From the NCBI GenBank assembly GCA_002840645.1, contig PHBO01000005.1:1-64000 (forward strand): a stretch of DNA of 64,000 nucleotides, read 5' to 3'. Shown here piece after piece: positions 58,171 to 64,000 of the stretch (the first letter of the stretch is position 1; each line of letters begins with the position of its first letter). The position numbers were made by a program, and so were the translations under genes. The stretch is from Candidatus Cloacimonetes bacterium HGW-Cloacimonetes-3 (GTDB taxonomy: Bacteria > Cloacimonadota > Cloacimonadia > Cloacimonadales > Cloacimonadaceae). The notes beneath the pieces were generated by a model, which saw only the letters and a program-made list of their open reading frames with translations, did no database searches and had not been told where the DNA came from.

Positions 58171-60612
58171 ATGAAGATCTTAACAAAACTGGGTATCCTA
58201 ATCATGGTATTGTGCGTTGGTGGCGTTTTGAAAGCGCAATCAAGTGCATACGGTTTGGATGAGTTTGATTTTCCAATTGCCGGGATAGATAACTTGTTTA
58301 TCCCCATCAGCAATCCGTCTCTGTTGGGCACGGGTAATGCCAATGGATTCGGAATTGCCCACCTTAACATAGAAGAAAAGTGGCAAAAGCACTATTGGCT
58401 GTTATTTAACTCCGATAGCTTCAGCTACATCTATGAGCGTAACAATGGTGAGAGCTTTCACACTCTTGCTACAGGCGGAGAAATGCTTCCTAAGTATGTA
58501 CTTCCCAATCTTTATGCCGGTACCAACTACCGTTGGCATGATGGCGATTTCAAGGAAGGACATTTCCGTAGTGGCGTAAGTTACCGTCCTGCTGATTTTG
58601 CGTCTCTTGCCCTTACCTGGGACAATCCATACAAGGATTCCCCTTATTACCGGGCAGGATTGGCTCTGCGTCCTTTTGCCGTAACCGATGCAGTTGCAGA
58701 TTACCGTTTGGAACTTAGCGCAGATATGAATTATGCCAAGGAAGCCGGTGATTACAAAGCACAGAAACCGGTGCTCGGAATACAAACTCAGGTGTTAAAC
58801 GGATTGATGCTGGGTGCAAGCTATAACATGGAAAGTGAAAGCACCATGCTGAACTTTAGCATTGGAGCTAAGACTACTTCTGCCGGAACCTCCATGCACA
58901 GTAAAAACGATGACAATTATGGAATTGCCTGGGCACATTTTACCGAAGAAAACTTCAAGCCGTTTTTGGGTATTACGCCCAAAACCTGGTACAGTATGAA
59001 GCTGAGTGGTAATATTATTAGCTACAAATCCCCCAAGTACAAGTTTGGTCCTTTCAGTATCTTTGATTCTAAGGACAAATCGGTGGAAGATGTGATAAAT
59101 GAGATAAACAAAGCCAAGAACGATCCTGCGGTTCACGGTATCTTCCTAAAGAATCCTTCTTTCAGTACTTCCTTTGCTCTTCAGCAGGAATTGTTAGATG
59201 CCTTTGCCGGATTCAAATCCACCGGTAAAAAAGTAAGCTTCTATTTCGATAACATCAGCAATGGTGGCTACATATTTGCTGCCTCGATAGCAGATGAGAT
59301 TTACCTTAATCCTATGGGGAGCGTAGATTTGCGGGGATTATCAATCACCAGTCCCTATCTAAAAGATCTGCTTAGCACACTTGGTATCGAAACCTTAAAC
59401 TTCCGCAGCCATAAATATAAAAACGCTGGAAACATGTTTTCTGAAACAGAAATGACTGCTCCGGAGCGTGAAGTGTACGAGTCTATTCTTCAGAGCTTCT
59501 ACTCCCAAATCACCGACAGGATAAACTTGGGCAGAGGCAAAAGACTTAACGATACCGTAGAGAACATTATAGATCAAGGTCCCTATTTTCAGGCTACTGA
59601 TGCTTTAGATAAAGGCTTGGTGGACGGCTTAGTTTATGCTGACGAAGTGAATAAAAAGCTGAAAGAGGATTCCAAATTCTCTATGAAAACCTCCACCCTA
59701 GTAAACTATCGCAATTATGACTGGTCAAGCCCCAAGGAAAACCAGATTGCGGTGATCTATACCAGTGGAAATATAGTAATGGGGAAAGGCACTCCCGGAC
59801 AGAAAATAGCCCACGAAACCACAGTGAACTTAATCCGCAAAGCGCGTAAGAACAAAAGCTATAAAGGCATAATCCTGCGTGTAGATAGCGGTGGTGGCAG
59901 TGCCCAAGCCAGCGATATAATACTTCGTGAACTGGAACTTGCACAAACCGAAGATAAAAAACCCGTGGTGGTATCAATGGCAGGCGTAGCAGCAAGCGGC
60001 GGATACTACATCGCCTGTAAAGCGGATCGCATTGTGGCTGATCCAGCTACTATCACAGGCTCTATCGGAGTAATTGGCTTGGTGTTCAATGCCACGGAGA
60101 TGTTCAAGAAAATCAAAGTAAATTGGTCAACAGTCAAAAAGGGTGAAAACGCCGATATGGGTTCTCTTTATCGACCCTGGAAAGATGGCGAAAAAGACAT
60201 GCTAACCAGGTCTATAGAAAGGACTTACGAGGACTTTGTTAAGAAAGTTGATCAAGGACGTAAGACCATGAATTTGGAACAAGTGCACCAACATGCTCAA
60301 GGCAGAGTGTGGACAGGCGCACAGGCTTTGGAAATTGGACTGATAGACGATCTTGGTGGATTGGATGTCGCAGTGGACAACATGCGTGAAGTAAGCGGTA
60401 TCAAAGGGAAAATCAGGCTCGTTGATGCCACTACCAGTGATCAGGGTTTGAGTGTAACCATGAGTTCAAGCCCACTTATGAAGCTGCTTCCGATCAAAGC
60501 ACTGGAAGTAATGAGTGCAGATTATATTCAGCTATACGAGTTGTGGGAAGATTTTGCTTCCGATAAAGCTCTGATGCTGTGCCCCTATGTCCCTGAGACA
60601 ATAGAATTCTAA
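58171..60612 (+). CDS. sppA: Signal peptide peptidase SppA (long form with beta-rich N-terminal domain)
   Basis: 813 aa. Signal peptide 1-23. Residues about 25-270 form an extra domain rich in aromatic, alternating segments (WLLFNSDSFSYIYERNNG, LALTWDNPYKDSPYYRAGLALRPF, MLNFSIGAKTTS), barrel-like in composition. From about 290 the double S49 protease: catalytic K417 in HKYKNAGNMF of the first repeat and S609 in AASGGYYIACKADRI of the second, the SppA Ser/Lys dyad. Cuts remnant signal peptides at the membrane. The extra domain may anchor it to a membrane. AGGAGAG precedes the ATG. Confidence 0.88.
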   Translation: MKILTKLGILIMVLCVGGVLKAQSSAYGLDEFDFPIAGIDNLFIPISNPSLLGTGNANGFGIAHLNIEEKWQKHYWLLFNSDSFSYIYERNNGESFHTLATGGEMLPKYVLPNLYAGTNYRWHDGDFKEGHFRSGVSYRPADFASLALTWDNPYKDSPYYRAGLALRPFAVTDAVADYRLELSADMNYAKEAGDYKAQKPVLGIQTQVLNGLMLGASYNMESESTMLNFSIGAKTTSAGTSMHSKNDDNYGIAWAHFTEENFKPFLGITPKTWYSMKLSGNIISYKSPKYKFGPFSIFDSKDKSVEDVINEINKAKNDPAVHGIFLKNPSFSTSFALQQELLDAFAGFKSTGKKVSFYFDNISNGGYIFAASIADEIYLNPMGSVDLRGLSITSPYLKDLLSTLGIETLNFRSHKYKNAGNMFSETEMTAPEREVYESILQSFYSQITDRINLGRGKRLNDTVENIIDQGPYFQATDALDKGLVDGLVYADEVNKKLKEDSKFSMKTSTLVNYRNYDWSSPKENQIAVIYTSGNIVMGKGTPGQKIAHETTVNLIRKARKNKSYKGIILRVDSGGGSAQASDIILRELELAQTEDKKPVVVSMAGVAASGGYYIACKADRIVADPATITGSIGVIGLVFNATEMFKKIKVNWSTVKKGENADMGSLYRPWKDGEKDMLTRSIERTYEDFVKKVDQGRKTMNLEQVHQHAQGRVWTGAQALEIGLIDDLGGLDVAVDNMREVSGIKGKIRLVDATTSDQGLSVTMSSSPLMKLLPIKALEVMSADYIQLYELWEDFASDKALMLCPYVPETIEF

Positions 60613-60636
60613 ATACAATACAAATCTATACAAACA

Positions 60637-60670
60637 AATGCGGGGAAGAGAGATATCTTTTCCCCGCATT
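60637..60670. terminator. Bidirectional terminator after sppA
   Basis: Perfect 11-bp stem AATGCGGGGAA / TTCCCCGCATT with a 12-nt loop between two convergent genes. Confidence 0.8.
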
Positions 60671-60692
60671 GTTATATTCAAAACAGCCTGCT

Positions 60693-61472
60693 TTATGGCT
60701 TTTGGGCAACGATCAAGATTCCTGTACCGCTTTCATTGGAACGATGCATATCCATTTGCATAAATAGCTCTGCTACCGGATACACCACAGCATAGTATGG
60801 GAACAGCAGAAGGCTAAGCTTCTTGCGCGATAATAACATAGGTAATTTCATCAGCAGACGCCAGGCAAGGCTACCCCATTTTCCATATGTGTATATGCTC
60901 TTCACAAGTATAAAACCTGCTTTATGCAGTTTGTCCTCGAGTTCTGCTTTGGCATAACCGGGACGCACATGTTCGGAAGTGAATTTAGCTGCTTCATCAG
61001 TATCGGAAGGAGTGGAGATAATCAGGATACCCTCTGGTGCAAGTGCAGAATAGAAGTTGCGAAGAGCTGCGTTATCATCTTCTATATGCTCCAGTATATC
61101 TATAGCAATGGCAAGATTATACTGGCTTGCCGGGATGAAGCTTTGTATATCTGCACTTTTGTAGCTGAATCTATCGGAAGCAAAGCCCATGGCATAAGCT
61201 CCGAATGAAGCAAGGTAATCGGTCTTGAGGTCAGTAGCAAAAACCCTGGAATTATGCCAGTGCTTCAGTACAAACCAGGAGTATTGGCAGAAACCCGCTC
61301 CGGCATCGTAAAAGAGGAAACTCTCATTGGGGCGGAAGTATGTAAGTATCTCTCTTTTCACATAACGCTGCCTGAGCAGCAACATATCCATTGCTTTGTA
61401 CATTAGTACCCTGATAGCGGGGAAAAGCTGAACTGCCTTAGCTATGCGATCTTTAATGGGATCGTATTCCAT
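60693..61472 (-). CDS. Class I SAM-dependent methyltransferase
   Basis: 259 aa. Motif I FYDAGAGFCQYSWFVL, D after beta-2 (ATDLKTDYL), LAIAIDILEHIEDD and post-motif GILIISTPSD. Resembles ubiquinone/SAM methylases of the UbiE/Methyltransf_11 group. C-terminal third basic and hydrophobic (LAWRLLMKLPMLLSRKKLSLLLFPYYAVVYP), perhaps membrane-associated, which suggests a lipid or glycan substrate. GGAG before the ATG. Divergent from the PHP gene. Confidence 0.82.
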   Translation of the reverse strand: MEYDPIKDRIAKAVQLFPAIRVLMYKAMDMLLLRQRYVKREILTYFRPNESFLFYDAGAGFCQYSWFVLKHWHNSRVFATDLKTDYLASFGAYAMGFASDRFSYKSADIQSFIPASQYNLAIAIDILEHIEDDNAALRNFYSALAPEGILIISTPSDTDEAAKFTSEHVRPGYAKAELEDKLHKAGFILVKSIYTYGKWGSLAWRLLMKLPMLLSRKKLSLLLFPYYAVVYPVAELFMQMDMHRSNESGTGILIVAQKP

Positions 61473-61606
61473 ATAGTCTCCTTATTTGTCCTTATCGTTC
61501 CGCAACATTGGTATGTGTCTCAAGCCTAAAAAATGCATTTACCGCAAGGCTACATAAAATATCCATTGACGATTTTCAGCATCACCAGAATAAGTCAACG
61601 AGAATA

Positions 61607-62476
61607 ATGGATATGATAGTAAAAGAGATAAAGACCATTAAGCGAATCAACTTACATCTGCACTCAAATGTTTCCGATGGTGCCTTAACCCCTGCACGTC
61701 TAATAAAGCGTTCGCAGGAAATAGGATTGGATTTAATATCCATTACAGATCATGACACATCGGACGGATACAAGCAGTTGCCCCCAAGTTTATCGCCTCT
61801 TCGCATCCTACCCGGGATGGAGATTAGCTCCAACCACCAGGGTACTGACGTGCACATTTTAGCCTATGGCTACGATTTTGATAACCCCAAACTGATAGAA
61901 ATGACCGAAATGTATCTTATCGGCAGACGCGAAAGAGCGATTAAAATGATCTCTCTGCTTGCGGGGCTTGGGATTGATATTGATCTGCAAGATGTTATTG
62001 CTGTTGCAGGATCAAGGGAACTAATTGTCCGTCCACATGTAGCGCAAATACTGGTGAACAAAGGTTATTGCCAAACAAAGAATGAAGCCTTTGATAAGTA
62101 TATTGGTAATTACAAACCTGCTTTTGTGGCAAAACCGGAGGTTAGCGTAACTGATGCCATCAAAGTGATACATAGTGCCGGTGGATTTGCTGTGATTGCA
62201 CACCCCGGTAAGCTGGCAAAGGCATCTTACCTGGAGGAGTTTATTCCTATGGGTATAGACGGGATAGAGGTCTGGCACCCGGATCATTATCAATGGGAAA
62301 TAGATAACTTCATTGCGATTGCCCAGAAAAACGGATTATACATGACAGGGGGAAGTGATTTCCATGGCGAACAGGACAGGCATAACCTTTTTGATGTTGT
62401 CCCTGCCCCACAAGTTGTACTGGATAGCGTTAACAAGCTATGGCAGGAATACCAATGCCGGCTGAACCAAAAGTAG
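61607..62476 (+). CDS. PHP-domain phosphoesterase
   Basis: 289 aa from ATG 61607; upstream in-frame TTG 61508 would add 33 residues that do not fit the family. Metal motif HLHSNVSDG, then SITDHDTSDGY, HILAYGYDF, AVIAHPGKL and GSDFHGE give the PHP ligand set. Similar to the RNase AM/YciV or 3',5'-nucleoside bisphosphate phosphatase group. Acts on small nucleotides or short RNA. No clear ribosome site. Confidence 0.87.
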   Translation: MDMIVKEIKTIKRINLHLHSNVSDGALTPARLIKRSQEIGLDLISITDHDTSDGYKQLPPSLSPLRILPGMEISSNHQGTDVHILAYGYDFDNPKLIEMTEMYLIGRRERAIKMISLLAGLGIDIDLQDVIAVAGSRELIVRPHVAQILVNKGYCQTKNEAFDKYIGNYKPAFVAKPEVSVTDAIKVIHSAGGFAVIAHPGKLAKASYLEEFIPMGIDGIEVWHPDHYQWEIDNFIAIAQKNGLYMTGGSDFHGEQDRHNLFDVVPAPQVVLDSVNKLWQEYQCRLNQK

Positions 62477-62973
62477 ATCCTACCTACCCGCAGCAGCCTA
62501 TCCATTTCCGGTATTCCCCTTTTGTAAGGGCGATTATGGTTACCTTTGCAGTACTGGTTTGTTTATACTCGCTTTATTTCCTGATTGTGGTAGTAAATGC
62601 GGATACACCCACTTTTTTTAAAATGCTACCGCTGATCATTATGGTTGTTTCGCTTAATTCAGCACTGAAACATCTCACCTCTCTAAACTGCGTCACTTTT
62701 TTTGTAGACCGAATTCGCTATAGCTATATCATAAAGCGTAACGTGGAAATAAAGTATTCCGATGTTCTGTATATGGAGCTAAGAAAACAGATAACTTACA
62801 CGGTGCAGATTCGTTACCGTAATGAAAAGGGCGAGGAAAAGCTGTTTATCACACCTGCTTCTTTCCCTAAGACCCTGGAGATTATGCTTATCATTGCCGA
62901 TTTGTGCCCAAATATAAAGCTTAGTGAAAAGCTTAGTAATGCCGTAGAAAACCTGCGTACAAAAGCGGAGTAA
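62455..62973 (+). CDS. Small membrane protein with PH-like domain
   Basis: 172 aa from ATG 62455 (AGGA 6 nt upstream; ATG 62440 also possible). Two membrane segments (about 25-50 and 60-80), then a soluble part (VTFFVDRIRYSYIIKRNVEIKYSDVLYMELRKQ...YTVQIRYRNEKGEEKLFI) that looks like a bacterial PH fold. No known partner; overlaps the PHP gene. Confidence 0.6.
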   Translation: MPAEPKVDPTYPQQPIHFRYSPFVRAIMVTFAVLVCLYSLYFLIVVVNADTPTFFKMLPLIIMVVSLNSALKHLTSLNCVTFFVDRIRYSYIIKRNVEIKYSDVLYMELRKQITYTVQIRYRNEKGEEKLFITPASFPKTLEIMLIIADLCPNIKLSEKLSNAVENLRTKAE

Positions 62974-62976
62974 GAT

Positions 62977-64000
62977 TTGTCAGAAAGATTTGATACAGTG
63001 ATAGACCGCAGAAACAGCGGTTGTTTCAGATACGATGCATTAAACATGATTTATGGACGTAGCGACCTGCTATCATTGTGGGTAGCTGATATGGACTTTG
63101 CTGTTTCGGATGAGATTCAGCAAGCACTGGCAAAACGTGCGCAGCATCCGGTTTATGGTTACAATCTACGTTTACCGGACTTCTATCAAGCTGTAATACA
63201 GTGGCAGCAAAAAAGGTTTGGCTGGAATACCAAGGAGGACTGGATATTAGCAGTTCCCGGGATAGTCCCTGGTTTATCACTAACTGTTTTAAGCCTTACC
63301 GAACCGGGTGATGGGGTTCTAATCCTAAGCCCTGTATATACGCCCTTTTATAATGCCGCAACAGACCATGGCAGGATGCTTTTAACTTCTTCCCTGATAA
63401 GTGCTGAGGGTGTATATAGCATAGATTGGGACGATTTTGAAGCTAAACTAAAGCAATCCAAGCTCTTTATTCTATGCACTCCGCACAACCCAGTAGGGCG
63501 TGTTTGGAGCGAGGAAGAGCTGTGCAAAATTGGGCATCTATGCCTGAAACACAAAGTAACTGTGTTTTCTGACGAGATACATGAAGACCTCATTTTCACC
63601 GGCAATAAACACATTCCTTTCGCTTCCCTCGAAAACTTCGCGGAGATCACCATTACAGGGATATCTCCCGCAAAGAGTTTCAATATAGCCGGACTTGCAA
63701 CCGCTGTGCTGATGATATCCAATCCTAATCTCCGCAACCCAGTAAAGGAGCTTAGCGAGAAGCTTCATCTCTTCATGGGAAACAGCTTTGGGATAGTAGC
63801 ATTGATTGCTGCATACAAGGATTCAGAAGCCTGGCTGGAGGAACTGCTTGGTTATCTTCATGGAAATCGCAAGTTGATAATAGATTATGTAGATAAAGAG
63901 CTTACCGGTGTACAAGTAAGCCCCATTGAGGGAACTTATCTGGCTTGGTTGGATTTCAGGGAATGGAATTTAACTGCAAAAGAACTGCAGGACACGATGG
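62977..64000 (+). CDS. PatB/MalY-type PLP-dependent C-S lyase (3' end outside window)
   Basis: At least 341 codons, no stop before the window edge. Start is TTG 62977 with GGAG 6 nt upstream, 3 nt after the previous stop. Begins SERFDTVIDRRNSGCFRYDAL, then LWVADMDFA, CTPHNPVGRVW, SDEIHEDLIF and the PLP lysine in SPAKSFNIAG. Typical of aminotransferase-fold cystathionine beta-lyases (MalY/PatB). Cleaves cystathionine or cysteine conjugates, linking to the ahcY methyl cycle in a broad sense. Partial: C-terminus lost. Confidence 0.9.
   Translation, partial: MSERFDTVIDRRNSGCFRYDALNMIYGRSDLLSLWVADMDFAVSDEIQQALAKRAQHPVYGYNLRLPDFYQAVIQWQQKRFGWNTKEDWILAVPGIVPGLSLTVLSLTEPGDGVLILSPVYTPFYNAATDHGRMLLTSSLISAEGVYSIDWDDFEAKLKQSKLFILCTPHNPVGRVWSEEELCKIGHLCLKHKVTVFSDEIHEDLIFTGNKHIPFASLENFAEITITGISPAKSFNIAGLATAVLMISNPNLRNPVKELSEKLHLFMGNSFGIVALIAAYKDSEAWLEELLGYLHGNRKLIIDYVDKELTGVQVSPIEGTYLAWLDFREWNLTAKELQDTM

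Overview
The window reads as chromosomal DNA of a Gram-negative anaerobe. Envelope genes for an outer membrane are present (lptF, lptG, kdsD, an outer-membrane barrel, several lipoproteins). Energy genes suit an amino-acid fermenter: an [FeFe]-hydrogenase maturation GTPase (hydF), a four-subunit 2-oxoacid:ferredoxin oxidoreductase of the Vor type, and an NADP-type glutamate dehydrogenase. This combination, together with many short interspersed palindromes, suggests the Cloacimonadota (candidate phylum WWE1) or a relative in the FCB group. That placement is an inference from gene content, not a computed result.

Layout. 0.2-6.4 kb: barrel/lipoprotein pair, DNA polymerase IV, an EamA permease and a TPR lipoprotein. 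6.5-10.6 kb: pyrB-(44-codon ORF)-pyrC-pyrK-pyrD operon. 10.7-11.4 kb: peroxiredoxin. 11.5-16.8 kb: accessory island with an MvaI/BcnI-type restriction-modification pair, a 202-aa unknown, and two diverged copies of one small gene family at the two ends in opposite orientation; its non-coding DNA is packed with tandem repeats, palindromes and inverted repeats. 16.8-18.9 kb: YtrA-like GntR/ABC operon. 19.1-31.3 kb: vor cluster, a DUF2007-PyrE fusion, a methyltransferase, rnhB, hydF, a nitrilase, ligA and lptFG, mostly with overlapping or touching ends. 31.3-33.1 kb: two membrane proteins on the minus strand. 33.2-46.9 kb: tmRNA, a four-helix-bundle gene in an inverted-repeat frame, rpsO-pnp, ahcY-NusG paralog-epimerase-ugd, thrS-kdsD on the minus strand, and a metal-efflux ATPase with its ArsR repressor. 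47.3-57.7 kb: two tandem giant paralogs (two receiver-like domains plus a PEP/pyruvate-binding ATP-grasp region), then gdhA, an NtrB-like kinase, an NtrC-like sigma-54 activator and a nitroreductase. 57.7-64 kb: a long SppA protease with an extra beta-rich N-terminal domain, a methyltransferase, a PHP phosphoesterase, a small membrane protein, and the start of a PatB/MalY C-S lyase cut by the window edge.

How it fits together. Pyrimidine synthesis is split between the pyrBCKD operon and the PyrE fusion about 11 kb away. The Vor complex, glutamate dehydrogenase and HydF belong to reductive amino-acid catabolism with ferredoxin and hydrogen as electron carriers. The 47-57 kb block looks like a signalling/nitrogen-carbon module: the giant paralogs have receiver and nucleotide-binding parts but no PEP-synthase catalytic barrel, and they sit directly upstream of gdhA and a two-component system. 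The strongest candidates for something undescribed are these tandem giants and the inverted-cassette island around the restriction-modification genes. No tRNA or rRNA gene, CRISPR array or transposase was found.
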